In this document: piece after piece, positions 52,399 to 62,347 of the stretch
Layout of the letters: every line of letters starts with the position of its first letter
Numbering within the stretch: the stretch's first letter is position 1
Assembly (NCBI GenBank): GCA_964230215.1
Contig: CAXRGQ010000011.1
Coordinates: forward strand, 1 to 64,000
From: JAUILH01 sp964230215
GTDB lineage: Bacteria > Bacteroidota > Bacteroidia > Flavobacteriales_D > JAUILH01
Reading direction: 5' to 3'
DNA length: 64,000 nucleotides
Notes under the pieces: generated by a model
Database searches by the model: none
The model's input: only the letters and a program-made list of their open reading frames with translations
What the model was told of the DNA's origin: nothing
Made by a program: the position numbers and the translations under genes

Positions 52399-53805
52399 TT
52401 GAAGAAATTACACTGGCTGATAATAAAGTCTTTTATCGGTCCATTCCTTGCGACCTTTGCTATTGCCATGGCATTTCTTGTCATGCAGTTTTTATGGAAG
52501 TATATTGATGACCTTATGGGGAAAGGACTTGGAACAGATGTTATACTCGAACTTCTGTTATATGCTTCTGCTGATTTAATTCCTATGGCTGTTCCCCTTG
52601 CTATTCTCCTCAGTTCAATTATGGTGTTTGGGAAGTTTGGCGAGCTATCAGAACTCACATCAATGAAATCAGCGGGAATGTCACTGTTTAAGATTTTTAG
52701 ACCATTAACAGTGATGGTTATTGGCTTAAGTATATCAGCATTTTTCTATTCGAACTATACGTGGCCAACGGCTCATTTTAAAATGCGCGTACTTATCAGT
52801 GATATTGCGAACCAGAAGACTAGTCTCAGTTTTAAGGAGGGCGAATACTACAATGAAATTCCGGATCACAGTATTTATATCGGAAAGAAGTTTGATGATT
52901 CCCATTTCGGAGATGTTTTTATTTCCGATTTGAAGGTGGGGCAATCGTATAAGTGGCGTGAGATTTATGCCGAGAAGGCGGGCATTAAGAAATCTGAAGA
53001 TGGCACTACCCTTTTGATTAATTTATACAATGGTTTTTCTGATGAGGAGCTTATGCCTAACCCAAGCCAGGGACAACAAAATGGCTTCAGGCACATGGAT
53101 TTTGAGAAGTTGGCTCTTACAATGGATTTATCAAGCTTCACTCTTGACCGAACAGAAACAGATAACTATCAAGAATCTATCCTATACAAAACGCTTCAGC
53201 AAATGAACCGTGATGTGGATTCGTTATATAAAGTTAAGGACACCTACATTAATCAAACAAAAAATGTATTAAAACAGAAGCTCTTTGTTTTCAGAGATAC
53301 TGTGCATAATGATGTATCCAAGGTAGAACTCATCTCAGCAGACCTAGACAATTACGAGTATAGCAAACGTGCAGGAGTAATATCAAATGCAAAACGAATG
53401 GTCTCTCAAAGCATTATTGATATTGACAACCGACTCAAAACGGATATGGAGCACACCAATAATATGCTATTGCATGTGCATATTGCCCGAAATCGTGTGT
53501 TTACATTGTCCGTGGCCATTCTGGTATTGTTTTTTATTGGCGCACCATTGGGTGCCATCTCCAAAAAAGGTGGTTTAGGTTATCCCGTAGTATTTGCGAT
53601 AATTTTCTTTATTCTCTATTATATGTTGAGTATTACAGGAGAAAAGCTGTCGCGGCAAGGAGTTATGTCACCGTATCTCGGAATGTGGCTTAGTACAATG
53701 GTTTTAGCACCGATTGCCATATTTTTAAGCTACAAAGCCAATAATGATTCGGCTTTATTTGATTTGGATTTTTATAAACGCTTATTTTCGCGGAAGAAAA
53801 AATAG
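52399..53805 (+). CDS. LptF/LptG-family LPS transport permease (YjgP/YjgQ)
   Basis: 468 aa from TTG 52399. Membrane helices cluster at the N-terminus (SFIGPFLATFAIAMAFLVMQF) and the C-terminal third (VFTLSVAILVLFFIGAPLGA, VVFAIIFFILYYMLSI, WLSTMVLAPIAIFLSY). A periplasmic beta-jellyroll insertion of ~230 aa lies between them. It is part of the inner-membrane ABC complex that extracts lipopolysaccharide. Whether it is LptF or LptG cannot be told. It is followed 2 bp later by a glycosyltransferase gene. Confidence 0.93.
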   Translation: MKKLHWLIIKSFIGPFLATFAIAMAFLVMQFLWKYIDDLMGKGLGTDVILELLLYASADLIPMAVPLAILLSSIMVFGKFGELSELTSMKSAGMSLFKIFRPLTVMVIGLSISAFFYSNYTWPTAHFKMRVLISDIANQKTSLSFKEGEYYNEIPDHSIYIGKKFDDSHFGDVFISDLKVGQSYKWREIYAEKAGIKKSEDGTTLLINLYNGFSDEELMPNPSQGQQNGFRHMDFEKLALTMDLSSFTLDRTETDNYQESILYKTLQQMNRDVDSLYKVKDTYINQTKNVLKQKLFVFRDTVHNDVSKVELISADLDNYEYSKRAGVISNAKRMVSQSIIDIDNRLKTDMEHTNNMLLHVHIARNRVFTLSVAILVLFFIGAPLGAISKKGGLGYPVVFAIIFFILYYMLSITGEKLSRQGVMSPYLGMWLSTMVLAPIAIFLSYKANNDSALFDLDFYKRLFSRKKK

Positions 53806-53807
53806 TT

Positions 53808-55001
53808 GTGCGCGTATTACAGATTTCACATAAACCTCCATTCCCTCCCAAAGACGGTGGATGTCTTGCTATTAAAAATGTGAGCTGTGGTTTGGTGAAA
53901 GCTGGCGTTGAGTTAGACGTTTTAACTATTGAAACGGACAAGCATCCCTTTAAACAATCGGATATTCCTAAAGAATTGAGGGATAAAATGACGGTTAAAT
54001 CTGTGCATGTTGACACCAGTCTGAACATGGTAGATGCTTTCGCAAGTCTTGTCACATCTGATTCATACAATATTACACGCTTTTTTACTCCAGATGTGGA
54101 TTTGTTGCTAACTGAGATTTTAAACAAGCAGAAATACGATATCGTCCATCTAGAAAGCTTATTCGTGACGCCCTATATTGGCACAATTAGACGATTGTCT
54201 AAAGCCAAAATTATACTTAGATCTCACAATTTAGAGTACATGATTTGGGAACGTCTAGCTCTACAGGCAGGGAATATTGCGAAGAAGACTTACCTGAAGG
54301 TTTTGGCGAAACAATTGAAGCGATATGAAATTGCTACTATTAATGATGTTGACGGAATAGTGAGTATTTCATTTGAAGATGCTGGAAAGTACAGGAAACT
54401 GGATAAAAAGATTCCTATAATGAATTTACCGTTCGGTATTGACGTAGATGATTACGTGCCGACCAAAAAGATAGCTGAGAATCGATTTTTTCACTTGGGA
54501 TCGCTCGAATGGAAACCTAATTTGGAGGGGATTCAGTGGTTTTTGGCAGAAGTTTGGCCTGCCTATCACGCGAATCACCCTAATAGTAAATTCATTCTTG
54601 CAGGAAGAGATATACCGGATAGTATAACAAGCAATTCAGATCTCGGCTTGGAAGTAGTTGGTGAGGTGGATGATGCTAGGAAATTTATGAAAGAAAACGG
54701 CGTAATGACGGTGCCTTTAAGAGCCGCAGGAGGTATACGTGTTAAAATAATTGAGGGCATGGCCTTGGGAGTTCCCGTAATTTCAACATCCATGGGCGCC
54801 GAAGGAATTAAATACAATAGAGGTAAAAACATTCTAATTGGGGATTCGCCAGAAGAATTTATAGAGCAAATGGCAAAATGTTCGCCCAAAGTGAATAAGG
54901 AATTAGCTGAAAACGGTAAGTTTTTAATGGAATTAGAGCATAACAACGCGCGTTTAATCGATAATCTTGTGGCCTTTTACAAAGAAATCTTGAGTAAATG
55001 A
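53808..55001 (+). CDS. Glycosyltransferase (GT4-like, GT-B fold)
   Basis: 397 aa from GTG 53808. N-terminal LQISHKPPFPPKDGG and a C-terminal donor domain with GSLEWKPNLEGIQWFL, FILAGRDIPD, and VPLRAAGGIRVKIIEGMALGVPVISTSMGAEGI, the E-x7-E region of GT4 enzymes. It transfers a sugar from a nucleotide donor, most likely for surface polysaccharide or LPS given the LptF/G neighbour. The stop overlaps the next gene by 4 bp. Confidence 0.92.
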   Translation: MRVLQISHKPPFPPKDGGCLAIKNVSCGLVKAGVELDVLTIETDKHPFKQSDIPKELRDKMTVKSVHVDTSLNMVDAFASLVTSDSYNITRFFTPDVDLLLTEILNKQKYDIVHLESLFVTPYIGTIRRLSKAKIILRSHNLEYMIWERLALQAGNIAKKTYLKVLAKQLKRYEIATINDVDGIVSISFEDAGKYRKLDKKIPIMNLPFGIDVDDYVPTKKIAENRFFHLGSLEWKPNLEGIQWFLAEVWPAYHANHPNSKFILAGRDIPDSITSNSDLGLEVVGEVDDARKFMKENGVMTVPLRAAGGIRVKIIEGMALGVPVISTSMGAEGIKYNRGKNILIGDSPEEFIEQMAKCSPKVNKELAENGKFLMELEHNNARLIDNLVAFYKEILSK

Positions 55002-56164
55002 AGTTGTTTGTAATTCTGCCAAGATTCCCCTACCCACTCGACAAAGGCGACAAACTGCGCGCTTACCATCAAATCAAAGATTTATCAAAACAGCACGAGA
55101 TCTATTTGTTTTGCCTAAACGAATCTAATGTTGAAAAGGCAGACTTAGAGCATATCCAATCCTTTTGCAAAGAGGTGCATATACATTATGTCTCATCTGT
55201 TATGCAGAAAATCAAGGCTTTCTTTTCCTTGTTTTCATATAAGCCTATTCAAGTAGCAATGTTTTACAGCAGTTCATTTAAACGACTGATTCATAGAAAG
55301 ATTAATGAGCTCAAGCCAGGCCATTTGTATTGCCAGTTAATCAGAACTAGTGAGTACATAAAGGATATTCACGGCATTAAAAAGACGATAGATTATATGG
55401 ATGCTCTATCCACCGGTATGATGCGTATAAGTGGCGAGAATGGGTTTCCGATGAACCGCATCTATAAAATTGAAAGTAAGCGCCTTTTGAGTTATGAGAA
55501 TCTGATTTATGACTATTTCGATCATCATACAATTATTTCTGAGCAAGATCAGGACTTGATTTATCATGAAAAGCGAAAACACATCAAAGTGATTCGTAAT
55601 GGCGTAGATATAGAAAATCTAACAGCTATTGATATTCCAAAAAAATACGACTTAGTGTTTCATGGTAATATGAATTACCCACCCAATGTGACGTCTGCCA
55701 TTTATATTGTTGAGGAAATATTACCGGCTTGTAGACAACTTGGGTTTACGCCGAGTGTTTTAATTTCGGGTGCCAATCCTCATCCTAAACTACAAGAATT
55801 AGCAAGTGATAAGGTCCATATTGCTGGTTGGGTTGACGATATTAGAGAATCCTATTGCAGTGCACGCATTTTTGTCGCTCCAATGCTTATAAACACGGGG
55901 CTTCAAAACAAGATTTTAGAGTCGATGAGCCTTAGAGTGCCATGTATCTCATCTCGTATGGCCAATAACGCGATTAAGGCCATCGACGGCAAACATCTAT
56001 TGATAGCATCCAAACCAGAAGAATTCGCGAAAAAGATTCAGCATTTGCTTGAAAATGAGCATCAAGCTAAGCGTCTTGCTGAAGAGGCACGAAAATTTGT
56101 AGAGGAAAATTACACTTGGGAAGCAAACAACGCCAAATTAAATGCTTTGATATCTAGTAAATAG
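54998..56164 (+). CDS. Glycosyltransferase (GT4-like)
   Basis: 388 aa starting LFVILPRFPYPLDKGDKLRAYH, a beginning shared with the XrtA-associated/exopolysaccharide glycosyltransferase group. The donor domain has FHGNMNYPPNVTSAIYIV, VLISGANPHPKL, and FVAPMLINTGLQNKILESMSLRVPCISS with the acidic catalytic residue. It lies in the same operon as the previous glycosyltransferase (4-bp overlap). The end of the gene carries the -7 element of the ribB promoter. Confidence 0.92.
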   Translation: MKLFVILPRFPYPLDKGDKLRAYHQIKDLSKQHEIYLFCLNESNVEKADLEHIQSFCKEVHIHYVSSVMQKIKAFFSLFSYKPIQVAMFYSSSFKRLIHRKINELKPGHLYCQLIRTSEYIKDIHGIKKTIDYMDALSTGMMRISGENGFPMNRIYKIESKRLLSYENLIYDYFDHHTIISEQDQDLIYHEKRKHIKVIRNGVDIENLTAIDIPKKYDLVFHGNMNYPPNVTSAIYIVEEILPACRQLGFTPSVLISGANPHPKLQELASDKVHIAGWVDDIRESYCSARIFVAPMLINTGLQNKILESMSLRVPCISSRMANNAIKAIDGKHLLIASKPEEFAKKIQHLLENEHQAKRLAEEARKFVEENYTWEANNAKLNALISSK

Positions 56165-56172
56165 TACCTTTG
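56165..56172 (+). promoter_or_regulatory. -7 promoter element for ribB
   Basis: TACCTTTG fits TAnnTTTG and lies 16 bp before the GTG start at 56189, so the mRNA would be nearly leaderless. TTTG at 56146-56149 is the nearest -33 candidate (15-bp spacing). Confidence 0.45.
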
Positions 56173-56188
56173 TGTAAAATTTCGGACC

Positions 56189-57325
56189 GTGAGTTTACAT
56201 AGTATAGAAGAAGCCATAGCAGACATCAAGGCAGGCAAGGTTATTATTGTTGTTGATGATGAGGATAGAGAGAATGAAGGTGATTTTGTAGCAGCTGCAG
56301 ATTGCGTTACACCTGAGATGATCAACTTTATGGCCACACATGGTCGCGGACTAATCTGTGCTCCGCTTATTGAAGATAGATGCGATGAGCTTGGTTTAGA
56401 AATGATGGTGAATTCGAACACCGCAGCCTACGAAACACCATTTACAGTATCTGTTGATTTAATCGGACATGGCTGTACCACAGGTATTTCAGCAAGTGAT
56501 AGAGCAAAAACTATCCAAGCCTTAATTAATCCTAATACCAAACCAGAAGAACTCGGAAAGCCAGGACACATTTTTCCTTTGCGCGCTAAATCTGGAGGTG
56601 TGTTGAGACGTATGGGACATACTGAAGCGGCCATAGACTTAGCTGCAATGGCTGGCTATGAACCAGCAGGTGTGATTGTAGAGATAATGAATGAAGATGG
56701 CACTATGGCGAGATTACCAGAGCTTATGGTGATTGCTGAGAAATTCAATCTAAAAATCATATCTATTGCCGATCTAATTAAATATCGTTTGGAGAATGAG
56801 AGTTTAATTAATGAGAAGACATCCATTCAGCTAGAAACGCCTTACGGAGAGTTTGAATTAAAGGCTTACGAACAGACAACAACAGGAGATATTCATTTAG
56901 CGCTTACTATTGGTAGCTGGGAAGAGAATGAGGAGATTCCAGTAAGGGTGCACTCCTCTACTCTTATTAATGACTTATCGTCATTGTTTGATAATAACTA
57001 TTCACCTTCTCTTAGTGACGTTATGCAGTATATAGGACACAATGGCAAAGGTGTGGTAGTTATCATGAACCAGCAGAACAAAGACACCAATCTAGTGCAT
57101 GCTATAGACGCTATTAAGCGCAGTGGTGGTCATATGGATCAATCAGGTGTGCAACTGAAAATGGACTCTAGAGATTACGGTGTTGGCGCACAAATCCTGC
57201 GTGAATTAGGTGTAAGGAAAATGAATCTTATCACATCAAACAAATCTGCTAGACAAATTAATTTAGGTTTTGGATTAGAGATTACGGGAAGTATTCATGT
57301 GTCGGAGTTGAAAGTGGTGGGGTAA
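56189..57325 (+). CDS. ribB: 3,4-dihydroxy-2-butanone-4-phosphate synthase with degenerate GTP cyclohydrolase II domain
   Basis: 378 aa from GTG 56189. The RibB half (1-~205) is complete: VVDDEDRENEGDFVAAAD, HGRGLICAPL, and GGVLRRMGHTEAAIDLAAMAG. The RibA half (~210-378) has the fold and the GVGAQILRELGVRKMNLITSN end. However, the zinc-ligand stretch, normally HSECLTGD...RCDCG, reads VHSSTLINDLSSLFDNN with none of the three cysteines. The second domain is therefore unlikely to open GTP. Riboflavin synthesis would need a RibA elsewhere; the domain may be structural. Confidence 0.92.
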   Translation: MSLHSIEEAIADIKAGKVIIVVDDEDRENEGDFVAAADCVTPEMINFMATHGRGLICAPLIEDRCDELGLEMMVNSNTAAYETPFTVSVDLIGHGCTTGISASDRAKTIQALINPNTKPEELGKPGHIFPLRAKSGGVLRRMGHTEAAIDLAAMAGYEPAGVIVEIMNEDGTMARLPELMVIAEKFNLKIISIADLIKYRLENESLINEKTSIQLETPYGEFELKAYEQTTTGDIHLALTIGSWEENEEIPVRVHSSTLINDLSSLFDNNYSPSLSDVMQYIGHNGKGVVVIMNQQNKDTNLVHAIDAIKRSGGHMDQSGVQLKMDSRDYGVGAQILRELGVRKMNLITSNKSARQINLGFGLEITGSIHVSELKVVG

Positions 57326-57793
57326 TTTTAGATTCGAGATTCGAGATTTGAAATTTGATATTGTCCGAAACGTACTAATCAACCAGTCAGCCGGCAACCT
57401 AATCAACTAAAACAATTGATGATTTATATTTTATAATGCCTCATCGATTGGCACTCGTTTACTAATCAACCAGCATACCAATCATCTGCCTAAACCGTTA
57501 TCGCGAACGAAGGAAACGATAGTTGATTATTAATTGAATGGATTATAGTTTGGCACTAGCCTATCCATACCCTACAGTCATTTCGACCTTGCGGAGAAAT
57601 CTATAGATGGCACTCAACATGGTGCTTACTGTAGATTTCTCCGTTGCGCACCGTTACCGTGAGCGAAAGGAACGATGGTTGACTATTGCACACATATTAA
57701 CTGCCGCTCGTGGTTGTTGGAATTAATAATTTATGATGACGTATCGATAGGCACTCACTAACTCGTCAACTAGTCAACCAGCATACTAGTCAG
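57326..57793. repeat. Intergenic repeat cluster with REP-like inverted repeat
   Basis: A non-coding 468-bp stretch. CGGAGAAATCTA 57592-57603 and TAGATTTCTCCG 57632-57643 form a perfect 12-bp inverted repeat preceded by GTCATTTCGACC, the common Bacteroidota palindromic repeat. A 36-bp direct repeat (57496-57531 and 57652-57687, about 80% alike) contains GAACGATGGTTGA-like ends. A ~75-bp degenerate repeat occurs at about 57412-57490 and 57720-57793 (ATCGAT-GGCACTC, TCAACCAGCATAC). No gene fits. Confidence 0.7.
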
Positions 57794-60700
57794 CTATTCT
57801 TCCTTTGTTGCTTCATCATTGGACTTTGTATCCTCCGATTCTTCTGGAGTCTCATCTGTGTTCTTTTTCTTCTTGCGCTTGAAGAAATTGCCTATTTTCT
57901 TAAATAGTTTAACGTCTTTCATTTTATCGAAACTCTCCGTGTAGTATACCCCTACTCCTTGAGTGTATCGTGATTGGGAAGTATTGGTCAAATCAAAATC
58001 ATTGGTTTCGTTAAAACCTCTAATTCGGAAAGTACCGTCCTCATTAATTTTATACTCAACGTTAAAGTCTCCAATTAGGTTGGTGTTGGATTGACTAGTA
58101 CTTGTTCCTTGCATATAACCAAAGTTTCCGCTTAGCTCTAGTCTGTCATTTAATAACTGTGTTTCAAAAGCCAGTGAAAGTTCTTGTTGAGACAAGGCGT
58201 CTCCGGGCGAATAGTTAAACCCTAAATCAAACTCATCACTTAGTTGTGAAAGCCAGTTTGATAACTGGTTGTTTAATAGATCTGCCGTTGTAGCGTTAAG
58301 TGCCGAGCTTCCGTAACCACTTGATTGACGGCTAACAAAGCTGTTAATAACCATCAGAGAGAAAAACTGCTTAGTTAACTCTTCCTGTTCTCCACGAACC
58401 CTATTTAACGCTGCTTCAACGTTTTGGTCTCCCTTAGGTACTTTTATATCGAAAGATAAATCTGGGTTATACAAATCATTCTTGAGTGTCATGAAGCAGT
58501 TGACCTCTTGTTTCTTGTTGTATTTCTCATCTTCAATTGACACAAGATTGCTCAATGAAGCGCGCGTTGTATAATTAGTGGTGAGATTTACCATGGCCTC
58601 ATACGGGTCGCCAGATTGCCAGCGTATAGTTCCGCCAGGCTCTATTGTAAATAGTTTATTGATTACGTTATACATGGTAAACAAGTACTCTCCTTGCGTT
58701 ACTTCTAAATCACCAAACATCAAGAACTTACCTAGCTCATTAATCTGCATGTCTAGATGACCAACAGCACGGCCTTCCATAACATCTCCTATGGCTGGGT
58801 CGAATAGGATTCTAACTAGTGCATCATCTGTTACGTCCAGTGCAAATGTCATGGTGATATCTTCGAGATCTATCTTATATTCATCTGTAGTTGCTGAGTC
58901 ATGACTAATAAAGCGAACGTAATCTTGTAATACCGCTTCATCCGCGCCGTATAATGGTAAATTAAAGACAGTTCCTTTATCTGATTTGGCTACCACACCA
59001 ATGTTAATTTTATCGCCATAACCGAAGATGTTGAGTGTTCCGGATGCATATGCTTGACCATAGAAAAGAGGATTTTGTTTATAGTCAGTGTTCATCAACA
59101 TCATGTCATGATAATCCATCGTGACGTCAAATTCTAAATTGCTGAAATTATCATGCTCAAGTTCGCCATGCAATGTCCCATTTGCGGGTAAATCTAAATA
59201 ATAGGTCTCCTCATCATATACAGGAAGATCTAACAATACAATTTTGTCTTCTTGAATCTCTATATCACCCTCAAACCTATACCGGGTGTTTAGATAGTTG
59301 AATTTAAACTGTCCTTCTTCAAAATTCATAAATCCTGTTAACTTGATATCGTCTGGGGTTCCTTTTACGAAAATCTTTCCGTTTGTATAGGCATGGAACT
59401 CGGTTATGTCATCTTGTGGCAAGAACTCGTTTATTACACCCAAATCAGTGTCTTCAAACAAAACAGTGAAATCAAGGTTGTCTCGTTTTCTGTAAGGGAA
59501 CACTTTTCCTCTAAAATCAACTGTTTTAAACTGACTGCGCACTAAACTCCCCACCATTGTTATGTTGGTGTCAATGCTGTTCCACAAGCTCTCAAACTTC
59601 ACATCACCAACATATGAGTTATTAATACTAAATGTATCTACCTCTATACGTGAAGTGAACCTTGGTGAATCATAGAGATTCGATAGTTTCGCTGTTCCGT
59701 TTACCAGACCAGACAGGTTAAAGCCATTCATGTCAATTAATGGATTTATACTTTCTAGCATAAACGAATCAATTTTGACGTTTAACACGTCTTTAAGCGA
59801 TTCGCTTACACGACCGTCAATCTTTAATCGCTCGGTTCCGTTGCCCAAAAATACGTTGGCAATGGTCAATGTATCTGCATTGTAAACCACAGATGCTGGG
59901 TCTAAATAACCATTTGCACTTTTCTGCATTTCCCAAGTTTTGCCAAGTGCTCGGAAATCGGCTGAATGGATATATACATCAAAGTTATCTGGACTGTATA
60001 TGGCAGAACTACCATAGAATTTACCCGCATTATCATCGTCATTATGCCAGCCCAAATCAAACTCAATTAAGTCTTCATACGGAATGATATTTACTTCACA
60101 ATTCTCAAGTCTATTGCTGTCTAATAAGAGTTCTTCTGCCGTGATTTCAACAAACATGGCGTCCTGAAGCTTTTTCGCACCGGCATTAAAGGTCTTAACG
60201 TAGTCATTTCCAAACATCACAAGTTCACTCTTCACGTTCAATTCAAATAGTCCATACTTTGAATCATAATAACCACCCAAAGTTGCTCCTGGCATCACAC
60301 TTAATTCCGTTTCTAGCATTTTTGCAACGGGTGATACATCCCATATGGTGAGCAAATAGTTAAACTTATCGTCACTGGTTCTCCCAGCGAATTGCGCTTC
60401 ATCTATTAACGAAGGCATTATACTATGCCCCATTTTAGCTAATGAATACTGAAGATTATCGAATTTAAAGTCACCGTTGATTTTTAGATCAAAGATGTCC
60501 GAATTAAGCTCAAGCAAACGTTCTTTATTTTCGTATGCCATGTGCATTTTTACTTCCATCATGTCCACTTCTTTCCCTTCGTCATAGTAACTGATATCGG
60601 TTATCCTAACATCCCCCGTAATATTATCTAGGTTATCACCTCTTAGATTGTCCACGGTGATTTTTGCACAAACTGCAGCATCCATTGGGCTTTCTGTAAA

Positions 60701-62278
60701 GTTTAATTCGGTTAGATGAGCATTATTTACATGCGCCACAAAATCAAACCTTGGCAGTTTTTGGCTGAAGTCTATTTTACCATCGTAATCCAGTGCAATG
60801 TTTTGATCTCGTAGTTTAAGATTTCCTATGAAATAATCCTTTTCAAATACACCATCTACTATTTGAAGGTTCTTATAGCGATATCCATTAAAATCCAGAT
60901 AATTGATCTTACCGCTAAGGTCAGCAAACATGTTTTCTATATCCAGACCGTATGCCGAGTCAATTTGGACCTTACCATCAACAAGTCCAAAATCTGATAG
61001 TCCTTGATCGGCATATACCCTCCCAAGCTCAAAGTTGTGTGCTTCAAGATGCCCTGTATAGTGGAAGTTTTGGTATTCTTCGGAATATTTTAGTTCGATA
61101 TCGGACTTTACTAGTCCCGCATCTGTTTTGGCGGTTGCAAAGGCTACGAAATCATTATAATACCCCATGAAACTACCATTGATTTTAATGTCGCCTAAAT
61201 AGCTAAGGTTATCAGGTAGTTCTATGTAGGAGGAGTCGTTATATGGCGGGAGCTGAATTTTCTCCAGAGATCGTTTACTAGTTAGACATTCTTTGATATT
61301 AAAAGCTAAAAAGGTGTTGTCAATATCCGGGAGTCCGTCAAAATCAAAGTTTCCACGTATGGAGGTTTCATCTTCAGGAGATATTGTAAAATCTTTAGCT
61401 TTTAGGTTTGCCACGGTACCTCTTATCTTTCCGTGTAAGCCCAAGTCCATTGTTGAACCAATTAGATCACTAGAAAAGTAGGCTAAATCCTGCATGTTAA
61501 GATGTGATCCCTTCTTGAAGAAAGTCTGCAACTTCACATTTTCCATAAAATCATCGTAGTCTTTCCAAGTCCTATTTTTACCTTTCATGGAGAATTGATT
61601 CGCGATTAAATGCGAATGCTCGGTTTGCAAATCCATATAATCGATTTGAAACCCTCCGGGTAATACTGTTAACTCACCCGTTAAGTTTTTCACCCAAAAT
61701 CCAGATTTGTCTAGCAGATTCAGTTTGTGCACTTTCATTCGCATGTTTTCGCCTTCTTGCATTAAGTCCGACACATGCGCGTTTGCAAATACTCTAATGA
61801 AATTGTAGTCAAACCCGCTCTCCATAGGTTCTTCACTTTCATCCGAATAGCTCAGCACACTGCTGTTAAGGCGAATGTTTTTAATGTTTACAGCCCAGGG
61901 CGAACTAGTAGTATCCTCATCATCTGAGGCAAAATAATCTTCAACAAAGTCAAAGTTAAACCCACCTTCTCGTAAGCTTCTTATGTTAACACGGCTTTTG
62001 TTTAAGGCGATTTCTTCAACATCAACAAACTTTTTCTTAATCGAATAATTTTTGATATCTGCTGTGATAGATTTAGCATATATAAGGGTGTCACCATCAA
62101 GGTCTTCGATATACACACCTTTGATTTCCATGTTTCTAAAGTCTTGAAGGTCAATTTTTTCGACTTCTATCTTTGTCCCCAACTCATTACTGTAATACTT
62201 AGTAGCTTGCTGCCCAAGCCAGGTCTGAAATGCAGAACTACGGATGACGAACAAAACAAGAATTACGAGAATTAGCAC
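57794..62278 (-). CDS. tamB: TamB-like translocation and assembly protein
   Basis: 1494 aa from GTG 62278. An N-terminal membrane anchor (LVILVLFVIRSSAFQTWLG) is followed by a very long periplasmic beta-helix/taco of repeated 'hydrophobic-polar' strands. The C-terminal DUF490/TamB domain (about 1130-1430) includes GDLEVTQGEYLFTMYNVINKLFTIEPGGTIRW and FNYSPGD...ELSLAFETQLLNDRLELSGNFG. The tail is charged and lysine/glutamate rich. It probably moves phospholipids between membranes or assembles outer-membrane proteins. The frame is open ~18 codons further upstream without an ATG, so the true start may be different. Divergent from tsaD. Confidence 0.9.
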   Translation of the reverse strand: MLILVILVLFVIRSSAFQTWLGQQATKYYSNELGTKIEVEKIDLQDFRNMEIKGVYIEDLDGDTLIYAKSITADIKNYSIKKKFVDVEEIALNKSRVNIRSLREGGFNFDFVEDYFASDDEDTTSSPWAVNIKNIRLNSSVLSYSDESEEPMESGFDYNFIRVFANAHVSDLMQEGENMRMKVHKLNLLDKSGFWVKNLTGELTVLPGGFQIDYMDLQTEHSHLIANQFSMKGKNRTWKDYDDFMENVKLQTFFKKGSHLNMQDLAYFSSDLIGSTMDLGLHGKIRGTVANLKAKDFTISPEDETSIRGNFDFDGLPDIDNTFLAFNIKECLTSKRSLEKIQLPPYNDSSYIELPDNLSYLGDIKINGSFMGYYNDFVAFATAKTDAGLVKSDIELKYSEEYQNFHYTGHLEAHNFELGRVYADQGLSDFGLVDGKVQIDSAYGLDIENMFADLSGKINYLDFNGYRYKNLQIVDGVFEKDYFIGNLKLRDQNIALDYDGKIDFSQKLPRFDFVAHVNNAHLTELNFTESPMDAAVCAKITVDNLRGDNLDNITGDVRITDISYYDEGKEVDMMEVKMHMAYENKERLLELNSDIFDLKINGDFKFDNLQYSLAKMGHSIMPSLIDEAQFAGRTSDDKFNYLLTIWDVSPVAKMLETELSVMPGATLGGYYDSKYGLFELNVKSELVMFGNDYVKTFNAGAKKLQDAMFVEITAEELLLDSNRLENCEVNIIPYEDLIEFDLGWHNDDDNAGKFYGSSAIYSPDNFDVYIHSADFRALGKTWEMQKSANGYLDPASVVYNADTLTIANVFLGNGTERLKIDGRVSESLKDVLNVKIDSFMLESINPLIDMNGFNLSGLVNGTAKLSNLYDSPRFTSRIEVDTFSINNSYVGDVKFESLWNSIDTNITMVGSLVRSQFKTVDFRGKVFPYRKRDNLDFTVLFEDTDLGVINEFLPQDDITEFHAYTNGKIFVKGTPDDIKLTGFMNFEEGQFKFNYLNTRYRFEGDIEIQEDKIVLLDLPVYDEETYYLDLPANGTLHGELEHDNFSNLEFDVTMDYHDMMLMNTDYKQNPLFYGQAYASGTLNIFGYGDKINIGVVAKSDKGTVFNLPLYGADEAVLQDYVRFISHDSATTDEYKIDLEDITMTFALDVTDDALVRILFDPAIGDVMEGRAVGHLDMQINELGKFLMFGDLEVTQGEYLFTMYNVINKLFTIEPGGTIRWQSGDPYEAMVNLTTNYTTRASLSNLVSIEDEKYNKKQEVNCFMTLKNDLYNPDLSFDIKVPKGDQNVEAALNRVRGEQEELTKQFFSLMVINSFVSRQSSGYGSSALNATTADLLNNQLSNWLSQLSDEFDLGFNYSPGDALSQQELSLAFETQLLNDRLELSGNFGYMQGTSTSQSNTNLIGDFNVEYKINEDGTFRIRGFNETNDFDLTNTSQSRYTQGVGVYYTESFDKMKDVKLFKKIGNFFKRKKKKNTDETPEESEDTKSNDEATKEE

Positions 62279-62332
62279 CCATTCGACTAAAATGCCGATA
62301 CTTCTTAGGCTGATATTGAGTGCTTTTTTAAT

Positions 62333-62340
62333 AGTTTTGC
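62333..62340 (+). promoter_or_regulatory. -7 promoter element for tsaD
   Basis: TAGTTTTG fits TAnnTTTG 7 bp before the tsaD ATG, implying an almost leaderless transcript. At the 19-bp position CTG stands in place of TTG. Confidence 0.4.
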
Positions 62341-62347
62341 GTTCTTA

